Shown here: positions 24,193-34,683 of the stretch, in pieces
How the letters are laid out: every line of letters begins with the position of its first letter
Numbering within the stretch: position 1 is the stretch's first letter
Source: Pseudoneurospora amorphoporcata
Lineage: Eukaryota; Ascomycota; Sordariomycetes; Sordariales; Sordariaceae
Length of the DNA: 64,000 nucleotides
Assembly: GCA_033297205.1 (NCBI GenBank)
Contig: MU859137.1
Coordinates: 62,001 to 126,000, forward strand
Direction: 5' to 3'
The notes under the pieces: model-generated
Told to the model about the DNA's origin: nothing
The model's database searches: none
The model's input: the letters and a program-made list of their open reading frames with translations, nothing else
Made by a program: the position numbers and the translations under genes

Positions 24193-26650
24193 ATGGCACG
24201 CCTCAACGAACAAGCCATGTCGTCTGTCTCGTCGTCAACAGACAATCTCGAACTTCGTATGTGTCGCGACTCTGTCTCCCTAAATGCGCCACTGCGACGA
24301 CACAGCTAACCCAATCGCGTCTTGATAGTGCGTAGGAAGTTCCTCAGGCAAAACAGAGATATTGCTCGGGTCAATTCCACACAGTCACTCCGTATTCGCG
24401 GGCTGGAGAATGAATGCGCTCGTTTGCTGTCGGAAAACCTCGAACTTCGTAGTCAGATCTTGCGCCTCGAAAAGGAGCTCCAAGACAACGCTGCACAAAG
24501 AATGGCCGATCATGCGCTCGAGATCAAGGCCAAGATGGAGACGCAGTTGGCGGAACTTGGTTCAATGCTAGCAAGCTTAGGGGAGCCGCCCTCGAAGCGA
24601 CGTCCCTCAGAAGAACGGCGATACGCGCAACATCGACCGAGCGTTCATCGGAGCCCTCCCCTAAGAAGAGCACGCCAGGAGGCTGACCAGGAACTGCTTG
24701 CTGAGCAGGAAGGGAGGCTACCACCGATTTACGAGAACAAGACGTATGCGCGAGCTACGATGAAGTAAGTTGCATAACATTCCCGGTACACTACTAGTTG
24801 AAGCATATGGCTGACGCCCAAACAGCAGCGAGGAAATCCTAGCGTTGTGCATGCAGGCAGATGACTCGAACGACTCGCCAGACATTGGACCGCCGCCAGT
24901 ATCTAGGTTTGTTGAGGATGATATGGTCATACCTCGATCACCATCGCCAAGCAAGAACGCCGAGACTGAAGAAGTGGAAGCTACCGAGCAAGTGGAAGAG
25001 AGCCCTAGGGGTCTTCAAGTGCCGCCGTCACTATCGCCGCCCAAACTTAACTTTGACAGGAGACCGAATATGATCCTTTTCAGCCCGGCCAAAGAATCGG
25101 CAATTACGGAACCTACCAAGATGTCCAGTCCCCTCCAGATGGAACCGCCAAAACAATTTTCCTCGGCTGCGCCAAGTGAGATGATACGAGCAGGCCTCAA
25201 GCGAAAGTTGAACGACGAGAACGAAAACGAACCCAACAAGGCAACCAAACTTCAGCAAGGAAAGGACGTTGGTAGTACGACTGGGAAGAAGAAGGGACTC
25301 TCTGTCCGAGACCCGCAAAAGAGGAAAAGCATCAAAGAGACCGCAACGAAACCGAGAGCTCCACTGTCAGCAAAGAGCACAAACGAGCACATTGCTTCTC
25401 CGAAGAAGGCGACGAAGGCTTACGAGGTAGACGACGGTTTCAAGCCGGTGAAGGTGCACAAGGGACAAAAGGGTAAGGAGAAGGGTGACTTGCCACTCCC
25501 GGACGAGAAGCCAACAGCAGGACAAGTACAAGGAACTTCTACGTCAGCATTTATGAACATCGGGATCCTCCCACCGGCTCTGGAACCTACTCCTGAAATT
25601 GCAGAGATTCCCGAAACCGATATTCTGATCACACCTGGAACACCAGAGCGCGCCTCCGGAAGCACCGTTGTGACCCACGACACCCCGCCGCCAGCCCACA
25701 TTTCATCTAATGGAGAGACGTCGCGGCCTAGCAGGCGTGCCAGAGCGGCCATCAGCTATACGGAGCCCAATTTGCGCGACAAGATGCGGCGACCCACCAA
25801 GGAGCTCTTTGATGCCGTTTCTGGGGAAGGCAAGTTCCTCCATAGACCAGCAGCGCAACAGCAGCAACAGCGCAAGGGGGACGAGTCGGCACCGTCGTCA
25901 GTGAGCAAGGTCAAGGCCGAGCCGGAGCCGGTGGTGGATATGAGCAGCCTAACAAGCAGTACGCTATTCGAAAAGGAGATGGAGAACGAGAAGCAGAAGG
26001 AACCACAACAGGAGGAAGGGATATTATCTCCAAACGGCTTCCTCCCAAGCTCGGTCGACCTGGGAAGGAGAAGGCGCGCCTCATCCATTTTTACTACGGC
26101 TGCTGCAATGACGATTCCGGTCCGAGAGCAACCCATCCCAAATCCACCAGCTGCGGAGGACATGGATGAAAACGCCGCGGTCGAGGTTCAAATTCAAAAG
26201 GAGTTGAGTAATAGTATGACGACACGTCCCAGAGGTGGAAAGGGGAGACAATCAATGAGCCGTCCCACACCTACAATTCCCACGGAAGTGCAAAAGGACG
26301 CACAACTCCCAACGAACCCAGCTTCGGTGGATCTTTACGACTTTGCTAGTTGCGCATCTCCGGATACTGCTGCACCTCAAGACGAAACAAATACCGGCGA
26401 TGTTGCCGGTAACAAGAAGGCATCAAAGGGCTCAAGAAGGGCGTCCTCAGCTGCTTCGACTGAGACAACAGCAACAGCGTCCGCGAAGCCAAGATCCTCC
26501 CGGAAAAGGGCTTCGATGTTGGTGCCGAAGAAGAGCTTGTGGTCCGAGGAGCAACCGCTAGAGGACGAGGAGGAGGAAGATGTTGGCAATGACAGTGGAG
26601 GGTCGTTGTCCAAAGGCAGGGCCTCGAGGAGGAGAAGTATGATGCTTTGA
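24193..26650 (+). CDS. sgo1: shugoshin (774 aa)
   Basis: Three exons, 24193-24256, 24329-24764 and 24826-26650; introns of 72 and 61 nt keep phase. Shugoshin protects centromeric cohesin from separase cleavage through PP2A and helps localise the chromosomal passenger complex. The N-terminal coiled coil (about 22-90, RRKFLRQNRDIARVNS then LEKEL) matches the shugoshin N-terminal domain. The basic C-terminal SGO motif lies at about 466-497 (SRRARAAISYTEPNLRDKMR), expected to bind histone H2A phosphorylated by Bub1. Between them is a Pro/Lys-rich disordered region with Ser-Pro and Thr-Pro sites. A roughly 275-residue Ser/Glu-rich tail follows the SGO motif, as in other filamentous fungi. The start codon lies in a short first exon, MARLNEQAMSS. 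The gene symbol is by family; fungi of this group usually carry a single shugoshin. Confidence 0.94.
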
Positions 26651-27297
26651 ATCGACCTTGGTAAAGCTGGGAGCCTGGGATGGAAATGGTGTACAGAGGC
26701 CTGCTTCAACGGCACAGCGTACGGCGTTCTGTTGTTTATAGGGGTTGGAGTTGTATTACATGCGTCGAACTGGACAAGAGCTCCCCCACTACTGTACTAA
26801 GCACGAAAACTTGCATCTTGGATAGCTCAGACAGGGCATCGGGGCTTCATGACCGTAGTGTACCTTATGAACTGTAGACCAAAGTATTCCCCTGAGCAAG
26901 TAATCAACAATGCGTTGCTGCGCGACGGTTAGCGCTGACAGCTGGCAGCGAATGCCACGACACGTTCTTCTTGTTCTGTTCGGCAGTCCCTCCTCTGCCC
27001 CACCTCTTGGGCGGTGGGGTACCGTCCACTGGCGACGGTACAACCTAGCAGGGAGCTTGGTCCAGGTCGATTCTATCAACTTTTCGAGGGGGTCCAGCAT
27101 CCCACCTTGACGCTGAAGCTGCCTGCCCGATCATTGAACTGGAGAATAGCAAACAACGGCCACCTCATTCCCTCTCCAGATTTTTGCCAACCATCTGCTT
27201 CTCCCCGCGCATTCTGAAGCATCACCATCTGGACGGATCCTATTACAGCTTCCTTCTTTCCAGTCACCAGTAAAGCAACCCACATAAATCAGGCACC
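26651..27297. other. intergenic: shugoshin 3' flank and CCT3 promoter
   Basis: 647 bp between two genes on the same strand. No coding signal seen. The CCT3 leader lies in the right part (cytosine-rich, around 27170-27297). Confidence 0.5.
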
Positions 27298-29348
27298 ATG
27301 CAGGCACCGGTCCTGGTAATGAGTATGTTCCAGCGCCCGAAGCTACCTCTACCTTACCCCTTTTGATATTGGGGATATCCTCACTTATCAGCCGGCAGTA
27401 ACCATGCAACAACATGCTGACCTTACCTCGTACCCTTGCAGACACCAACAGTGGTGAGAGGCAGACTGGCCGCAAGGCTCAGATGTCCAACATCGCCGCG
27501 GCCAAAACGTACAGTTCCTAGGACCCCCCCCTTAATAGCGGATGAGAGACCGCCTTTCACCCCGCCATGGACACAGACTGACCGCCCCCCTCGTCTCGTA
27601 GTGTCGCTGATATCATCCGATCCTGCCTCGGCCCAAAGGCCATGCTCAAGATGCTTCTCGACCCCATGGGCGGTATCGTCCTTACCAACGACGGTCATGC
27701 TATTCTCCGCGAGATCGAGGTGTCGCACCCCGCAGCCAAGAGCATGATCGAGCTCAGCAGGACACAAGACGAAGAAGTTGGTGACGGCACCACAACAGTT
27801 ATCATTCTCGGTAGGGGAAATTCTGGCTACTATGACTGCGTGGCATGCCGCTTATTGACATGTGGTGTTCACAAACAGCCGGCGAGATCCTCGCGCAATC
27901 ACTCCCCCAGCTCGAGCGCAACATCCACCCCGTCGTCATTATCTCGGCTTTCAAGCGCGCCCTCAAGGACGCCCTGCAGATCATCGAAGACATCTCCCTC
28001 CCGATCGACATCAACGATGACCAGGCCATGAACAAGCTCATCTCGTCCTCGATCGGTACCAAGTACGTTTCCAGGTGGTCGGAACTCATGTGCGGACTGG
28101 CGCTCAAGGCCGTGCGCACCGTGACGTGGGAGATGGGTAATGGCAAGAAGGAGGTCGACATCAAGAGGTACGCGCGCGTGGAAAAGGTACCCGGCGGCGA
28201 GATCGAGGACAGCAGGGTATTGGACGGCGTCATGCTCAACAAGGACATCACACACCCCAAGATGCGCCGCAGGATCGAGAACCCGCGCATCATCCTGCTC
28301 GACTGCCCGCTCGAGTACAAGAAGGGCGAGTCGCAGACCAACATTGAGATCACAAAGGAGGAGGACTGGAACCGCATCCTGCAGATCGAGGAGGAGCAGG
28401 TCAAGCAGATGTGCGAGGCTATCCTCGCCTTCAACCCCGACCTTGTCATCACAGAGAAGGGTGTCTCGGGTGAGTTTGACCTATTACAGCGGAAGCGCAT
28501 ACAACAACGATGACAGGCAAGCTAATGATGTTCTTCCACAGATCTCGCACAACACTACCTCATGAAGGCCAACGTTACCGCGCTCAGACGTGTGCGCAAG
28601 ACCGACAACAACAGAATCGCCAGGGCGACGGGCGCCACCATTGTCAACCGAGTAGAGGATCTCCAGGAGTCCGACGTCGGCACTCACTGCGGCCTGTTCG
28701 AGATCGAGAAGATTGGCGACGAGTACTTTACCTTCCTCACAAAGTGCAAGGACCCCAAGGCCTGCACCGTCCTCCTCCGCGGTCCCTCTAAGGACGTCCT
28801 CAACGAGATTGAGCGCAACCTGCAAGATGCCATGGGCGTGGCGCGCAACGTCATGTTCCACCCCAGGCTATCGCCCGGTGGTGGTGCGACCGAGATGGCC
28901 GTTTCCGTCAGGTTAACACAGCTCGCGAAGAGCATCGAGGGTGTCCAACAATGGCCGTACAAGGCCGTCGCCGAGGCCCTTGAGGTCATCCCTCGCACAC
29001 TCATCCAGAACGCCGGCAAGAGCCCCGTCCGCGTGCTCACCGATCTCCGCGCGAAGCATGCCGAGGGCAAGAACTCGTGGGGTATCAACGGCGATACCGG
29101 TGCGATTGTGGACATGAAGGATTACGGTGTCTGGGAGCCCGAGGCCATCAAGGTGCAGAGCATGAAGACTGCTATCGAGGTATGTTTGATTCTTTTCTTT
29201 TCGAATTCAGCATGGCTGCTCTCAAACTGTTTACTAACCATATCTACACAAACAGGCTGCCTGCCTCCTATTGAGAGTCGACGATATCTGCAGTGCCAGA
29301 AAGGCACAGCCAGGTGTTGGTGTCAGCTCCGGTGGCGGTGATGAGTAA
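27298..29348 (+). CDS. cct3: T-complex protein 1 subunit gamma (CCT3), 540 aa
   Basis: Six exons: 27298-27322, 27442-27508, 27602-27810, 27879-28469, 28542-29179 and 29256-29348, all in phase. Subunit of the cytosolic group II chaperonin TRiC/CCT, which folds actin, tubulin and other proteins using ATP. Diagnostic chaperonin blocks are present: N-terminal NTNSGERQTGRKAQ typical of the gamma subunit, TNDGHAIL (59-66), the ATP-site GDGTTT (91-96), the apical-domain region VLDGVMLNKDITHPKMRR, and GGGATEMAVS near the third quarter. It ends in a Gly-rich tail after LLRVDDICSARK. Length is that expected for CCT gamma. High use of C-ending codons and several small 5' introns suggest strong expression. 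It is convergent with the next gene (3' ends 318 bp apart). Confidence 0.98.
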
Positions 29349-29666
29349 ATGTAATGACTAGACGGGGCGGATGGGTAGCCCAGGGGCCTACTGAGTTATA
29401 GTCAGTCCGGCAAAAGGTGGTATGATATCCCGTTAATGATTCTTTTGTGGTCCAACGCATACCGTCATATTGCATGAGCACCCCTTTATATGTAAATGCT
29501 AGATAGACCTTGGCATGGTAGATAAAAGGGGTTCTGTTAAGGCCTGGTCGAGACGTGTATCCTTTTTCCCTAATTGCAGGTCGTGCTGTTGTTGTCTCTA
29601 CGTTCCCCACGTCGCTGATTGTTGCTATACTCGCTGGGATAAAATCAATACTGTAGACATCCTCCT
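29349..29666. other. convergent 3' region between CCT3 and the DUF1168 gene
   Basis: 318 bp between two stop codons; both 3' untranslated regions must fit here and may overlap. No coding signal. Confidence 0.5.
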
Positions 29667-30404
29667 TCAGTCGTCTTCAACCATGAGTAATCCGGACTCC
29701 CTATTTGCTGATATTGGTGCCTCAGGAGCTGTCGCCGCCGCTGTGGTCGAAGCTGGCTTCTCCGCTTCCTTTGCGGCCTTCTCACCACGGGGGTCGTTCG
29801 TAGAGGCCCCAGCCCCAGCTGTACCCTCTTCCGCACCTCCATCCTCCCCAGCCTTTGCGGTCTCTTTCTTTTCAACCGCCGCACTTGCCTTCGTCCCATT
29901 TACCCCTTGATTTCCACTTTCACCTCTCACACCCCCCCCTCCACCCCCTCCATTCTTTCCACCTTTCCCCTTATTCTTCTTCTTCTCCCTCTTCTCCCGA
30001 TTCCTCCTCGTCTTCTCCTCATCCGCCCTCTCCCTCTCCGCTCTTTTTTTTTCAAACTCTTCCCGCTCCTTCTCCTTCGCAACCTCCTCATCCATGATCC
30101 TTAGTCTCTCATACTCTCTGCGGCGTGCCGCCTTGTAAACATGGAATTCACCTGATCCCGCACCAGCACTGGAACCCTGCACGTTCGTAACGATCTCGGG
30201 CGGAGGCGGGAGGCGGGAGGTAGATCCAGAAGAGGTGGAGGAGGGGAGAGGCGGAATTATGATTTCCCGGTCGGGTTTGGCGAAGAGTTGTTGCAGGTGC
30301 GAGGCTTGGAGGCTGGTTGGGGAGGAGGCGCGGAGACGTTTGGTGGGGCGGGAGGAGAGGCGGGAGGTTGAGGTGGGGATTGAGGAGGGGTCGTCGGCTG
30401 ACAT
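29667..30404 (-). CDS. PRKRIP1-like (DUF1168) protein, 245 aa
   Basis: Single-exon gene. The family signature GEFHVYKAARRREYERLR (about 95-112), followed by a long Lys/Arg/Glu helix, matches PRKR-interacting protein 1 / DUF1168. Human PRKRIP1 was found in structures of the catalytic spliceosome as a long helix bridging U2 snRNP and the core, so a nuclear splicing role is inferred. The N-terminus is Ser/Pro/Arg-rich, and the C-terminus carries a Gly run and an Ala/Glu-rich disordered tail. The helix contains nuclear-localisation-like KREKKKNKGKG. ATG at 30404 is the first in frame and fits the family. An ORF of 79 codons on the same strand lies 243 bp upstream (30648-30887). Confidence 0.85.
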   Translation of the reverse strand: MSADDPSSIPTSTSRLSSRPTKRLRASSPTSLQASHLQQLFAKPDREIIIPPLPSSTSSGSTSRLPPPPEIVTNVQGSSAGAGSGEFHVYKAARRREYERLRIMDEEVAKEKEREEFEKKRAERERADEEKTRRNREKREKKKNKGKGGKNGGGGGGGVRGESGNQGVNGTKASAAVEKKETAKAGEDGGAEEGTAGAGASTNDPRGEKAAKEAEKPASTTAAATAPEAPISANRESGLLMVEDD

Positions 30405-32699
30405 TTTTGTGGTGTTATGTTGATTGATAGTCGCTGGCTTGATACGATGTGTGGTGGTGGTGGTGGTGGTGCGATTTGCAAGGTCTAGGTAGGTCTAGCC
30501 GGCGGAAGGATTGCGAGACGCGGCGGGTTGGTTGTTCTAGTTCGTGAAGGTACGCGCAACGCCTTTTGAGTTTGTGTTCTTTTTTTGTTTTTTTTTTCTC
30601 TCTTCGATGCGGTAATGCGAAAAGTTGGTGATACCGTTGCGTGATGGTTATTGATCTTCGCAGTCACAAATGCTGGAAGAAGTGGTGATGTGATGAACTT
30701 GGAGGTGGAATCTTTGACGGAGATTGAAGTCGCGACGGACGGCTGGGTCGATTGCAGCGATCAGGTTCGACCAAATGCGACGCTGAGCTGAGCTGCAGCT
30801 GATGGAGCTGGACCCGTTGGGCGGCACGGTGGGCAAGGCTACAGGGCTGATGTTGGTGGTCTGTGCGCGTGGCTGCTTTGAGGCCATTCTTGAACTTTGA
30901 AGATTTGTGGAGATTGCCTTTTCAGGGGCAGTTCAGTTCCACATTGCAAGTTACAAGCTCTTGATCTCTTTGGAGTCACAAGATCAAAATCACATGCGTC
31001 GATGATGTGGCTTATTCCAATGTAATTTGGAATCACGGAATGCTAATGCATGTTCTCAGCCTCTATAGGCAGAGTCCGGGGAGCCAAGCTCTTGGGTGAT
31101 GGATCTGGAGTTCGTTATTGTCATGTGTTTTCTACACGTGCTTAATGACATGGACGATATATCATTGGATGTCGTCAGTTCCCAAGTCCATGGTGGTGTT
31201 CCTTTTGGAGTCCAGAACATCGAACTCATCGGTTTTTAGCCAAAGATCGCGACATCTGCTCATCGGTAGTGTACGGTTATTACGCTATCGCGGGCGGGAG
31301 GAAGCCGCCAGGAACGAGTTAACGAATGCCGCCCCCCGGTTGGTGCTGTTGGCGCTTGCTCCCGTCTGTGTCAATTGTCAAAGTTGCGGTGACATGGCGG
31401 TTGAGCGTTAACATTTCTGATTGGCGGAAGGCCTGCCCTTTCCAAAGACATTGGATGGAACCCCGCGCATCCAATCGAGCCAGAAATGGGCCGATAAAAA
31501 ACGATAAGGCACGAGGGCTCTGTAAAAGACCACTGAAGTGCAAAAGATTGATAATGCATGACTCCCTGCTCTTGTCGAATCCAATCACGCTTCAGCACAG
31601 CCTGGGGCAGCCCAGCCAGCCCCTCCTCCACTTGCCAGCGATCACAAGTGTCCAACGTCCATCATCGCTTCCTTGGAGCAGGTCACGACGTTGTCGACCT
31701 CCAACTGAAACTTCCCCGTCTGCTGGGAGCGGTTCGGGTCGAGAAAGCAGCCATTCACAAGCTAGAAACATTCAGACTGCGGCTGTGTACCTTGACGAGA
31801 GCGGAGGGAGAACCCGTGCACATTCACCCAGAGCTGTCAAATCTGCCGCTAATGTGTTGGTGTTACTACTGCATAGTACCCGACGCCCTGGAGGGTGACA
31901 CGCCGCGACCACACTCGAACCAGAATCAGCAGGGCACTGCCTTGAACAAAGTTACAAGAATCTTTGGAAATTAGACAACCACGTTACGGCCTGGAACAGC
32001 CCAACGCTGCTGATTTGTCTATCTCTTGGCTTCAGCTCGCGGCCCAAAACACCAACCTTGACTGCAAGGCCATGTACAGTAGTACCTACACAGACCTCCA
32101 TGGGTGTTTTACGGGTTGCGCCGTGGCTCGTGACGCATAGTGTACAGTTGCTCAGGCTCCAGGTCCCCAGGAACGGGGAAGGGGCCTGGAAGATCTGCCT
32201 GTCCCCGCGCATACGAACGCGGGACCTGCTAAGGTGGCCTCGACTAGTCTACTTGTAAGCAGTGGCTAGGTTATTAGAATAGAGGGGCATGAGCAGAAAG
32301 GCAATCTCTGCCTCGAGGGCTCGGTTGTCTTATTTACCTGGTCGACCTCGACTCGTTTAGCTTCTCTTTCGTCTCTTCTTGTCTTTCTTCCATCTTACAC
32401 ACACGACGCTTGTCCTCTAATAACCATCTTCATCTTATCTGCTGTGCCATAGCCTTGTGGTATAAGACATCCTTCATTGTCCAGTCCGACACTTAGAATA
32501 AACGGTACCTGTGACATCCAACCAACCAGCCTTGCTCCCCACCACTTTCTACTCGTTCTCGACAAACAAGACCGACGTACGCGGTGGAGGGATTTCAAGG
32601 GACCTCGGCTTTGACAACAACGGCTGCAACTACTACGCAACGGCATAGTACAACCACTTATTGTTCACGTCGCACTCAGTCCTCTCTTCCTTCTTAACC
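30405..32699. promoter_or_regulatory. divergent intergenic region, 2.3 kb
   Basis: It separates the starts of the PRKRIP1-like gene (-) and the histidine-phosphatase gene (+). The right end before 32700 is pyrimidine-rich (CTCTTCC/TTTCTTCC blocks around 32350-32700), as in many fungal leaders. The 31326-31974 open frames (+) give unrecognisable translations and are not called. A possible uORF/small gene at 30648-30887 is listed separately. Confidence 0.45.
30648..30887 (-). CDS. candidate small protein or upstream ORF (79 aa)
   Basis: Low-confidence call. The open frame starts at ATG 30887 in a good context (A at -3, G at +4) and ends at TAA 30648-30650. Codon choice is coding-like (many third-position C). 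The translation begins MASKQPRAQTTNIS and contains AQRRIWSNLIAAIDPAVRR, which could form a short helix. I do not recognise it. It lies on the same strand as the PRKRIP1-like gene, 243 bp before its start, so it may be a uORF in that leader, a separate micro-gene or a missed first exon. Confidence 0.3.
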   Translation of the reverse strand: MASKQPRAQTTNISPVALPTVPPNGSSSISCSSAQRRIWSNLIAAIDPAVRRDFNLRQRFHLQVHHITTSSSICDCEDQ

Positions 32700-33319
32700 A
32701 TGGGGAAGCCTAGACTCATCATCCTGATCAGACATGCCCAGTCTGAGGGCAACAGTACGTCACCGACGCCTTCGAAGCCATCCTCTTTGTGTTGTCTCCC
32801 TCCTTGCGGCTAACACTAACATGGTGATTAACAGAGAACCGCGATATCCACCAAACAATCCCCGACCACCGCGTCAAGCTCACAGAAGATGGATGGCAAC
32901 AAGCATACGATGCCGGCCGCCGGCTACGCAAGCTGTTGCGCGCTGACGACACGATCCAGTTCTTCACCAGCCCCTACCGCCGCACACGCGAGACCACAGA
33001 AGGCATCTTGGCCACCTTGACCAGCGACGACCCGGAGCCCAGCCCCTTCAAGCGGAATCACATCAAAGTCTACGAAGAGCCCCGCCTACGAGAGCAGGAC
33101 TTTGGAAACTTTCAGCCATGTAGCGCGGAGATGGAACGCATGTGGCAGGAGCGGGCTGACTATGGTCATTTCTTCTACCGTATCCCTAACGGGGAGAGCG
33201 CCGCAGATGCATACGACCGAGTCAGCGGCTTTAACGAGAGTCTCTGGCGCCAGTTCAATGATGACGACTTCGCCAGCGTTTGCGTTCTAGGTACGTTGAC
33301 TTCCTCGAGATCGGACTGC

Positions 33320-33350
<31 letters not shown>

Positions 33351-34683
33351 AAGAGTGGGCGGGAAGCTAACCATGTCTGTTTCAGTTACACACGGTCTTA
33401 TGTCTCGAGTCTTCCTCATGAAGTGGTACCACTTTAGTGTGGAGTACTTTGAGGATCTTCGAAATGTTAATCACTGCGAGTTTCTCATAATGCGCAAGAA
33501 CGACAACGGCAAATATCTATTGGAAAACAAGTTACGAACGTGGTCGGAGCTAAAGAAGGAGAAGGCTGCACAACAGGCTCTCTTGACCGGAGGAAACTTG
33601 AAGCTAGACTCGGCCCCTTCTGCCACTCCGCGGATGCCTTCCGACCCCAGTGCACCGCCTGTCGAGATTCGTCGCCGGTGGGGAGGTTGTCCGAACGGCT
33701 GCAACCACGACAAGAACTTCAAAATCCGCTCGACGCTTGCCGAGCTCGTCAAGACCGACCACATGATCTCGAGCCACGTTACCTCCACCGATATCACTGT
33801 TACCGATAGTGCGAGTGGTAATTCGACAGATGTCGATACCCCAAGTGTCGCTAGCAGCAGCATCGCGCTTAGAGATGGGGCCGGGCATGCTACCGGCAAG
33901 GCTCAAGGAGTCGCCAACGCCTCTTTCAACGGTACCGCACTGCCTAATGGGCCGACACTTGCGAGCCGAAGACCGACAGCCAAACGCATTCAGTCTACCA
34001 GCAGCGGGGTCACGCTGTCGCCAGAAGTGGCTTACACTGGTCCGGTCATCGACATAACCAAGGCGCGCGAAGAGGTAATCTCCAGTCCCGACGGCACGCC
34101 ATCCTTTATCTCGATCGAGGATCGCCTACGAAGCCATCTCAAGAACCCCAGTGTACCGCCCCGTCCCCACAGCCATGGTCACAGCCATGGTCACAGCCAT
34201 GGTCACAGCCATGGTCACAGCCTTCATATCGGCCGTGATGGCGGAGGCACCTACAGTGGGCATAGCAGCAGCGAAACCGAGTTGTCAGAAGACGAGCGGC
34301 ACAAGATCGTCAAGGCCAAAACACCGAGCGGCGGACTAACACCCCACGCTACCCGTCCCGCACCACATCGCCATCCTAGCCGGGACCAGAGCCAAATGGG
34401 CCGCGGTGCCAAAGCCAACCGTCTAGGCGATCATCCTCCCAGTAGCGATGGCGAGCATGAAGCTGATGGAGAGCACGAGCCCGACTGCGAGGAAGACGAA
34501 GAGAACAGCTGCCAAGAGCAGGAAGAGGGCGCGAAGCTTACCGAGTCAGTAACGAGGAAGCGGAGCCTAGACGACCTAGCACAGGGCGCGAAGCTCACCG
34601 AGTCAATAAAGAAGACGCAGAGTCTAGAGAACCTGACAGATGCAGAGAAAGAAGATAGAAGCCTACGAGGGAGTGTGTATTAG
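32700..34683 (+). CDS. histidine-phosphatase (phosphoglycerate-mutase-like) protein with long tail (602 aa)
   Basis: Three exons: 32700-32754, 32835-33290 and 33386-34683. The N-terminal half is a clade-1 histidine phosphatase: catalytic RHA in ILIRHAQSEGN (His12), FTSPYRRTRETTEGI, REQDFGNF, and second histidine VTHGLMSRVF. The RLREQDFGNF and NVNHCEFLIM features match the fungal group that includes yeast Det1 (YDR051C), a phosphatase tied to sterol transport; the orthology is an inference from pattern. From about residue 260 the chain is low complexity: a C-x3-C-x-H-like WGGCPNGCNHDKN patch, a (HSHG)4 His run encoded by 12-bp repeats, an acidic block, and two copies of GAKLTES followed by K-x-x-S-L-[DE]. 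Intron 2 carries a 28-A run soon after its 5' splice site. Confidence 0.88.
33320..33347. repeat. 28-base poly-A tract inside an intron
   Basis: Uninterrupted A run in intron 2 (33291-33385) of the histidine-phosphatase gene, about 30 nt after the 5' splice site and before the branch/acceptor region. Confidence 0.9.
34168..34221 (+). repeat. coding minisatellite, 12-bp unit (His-Ser-His-Gly)4
   Basis: Four perfect copies of CACAGCCATGGT plus a partial fifth, encoding HSHG repeats in the disordered tail of the histidine phosphatase. Copy number is likely to vary between strains without breaking the frame. Confidence 0.92.

Noticed and set aside
27802..28861. Minus-strand ORFs of 118-232 codons within CCT3
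   Set aside because: Antisense shadows produced by the biased codons of CCT3.
31326..31974. 190- and 138-codon plus-strand ORFs
   Set aside because: No recognisable family, mixed codon use, overlapping frames; intergenic sequence is the simpler reading.
32190..32230. Inverted repeat around CCCCGCGCATACGAACGCGGG resembling a tRNA T-arm on the minus strand
   Set aside because: No acceptor, D-arm or anticodon arm at the right distance; a chance hairpin.
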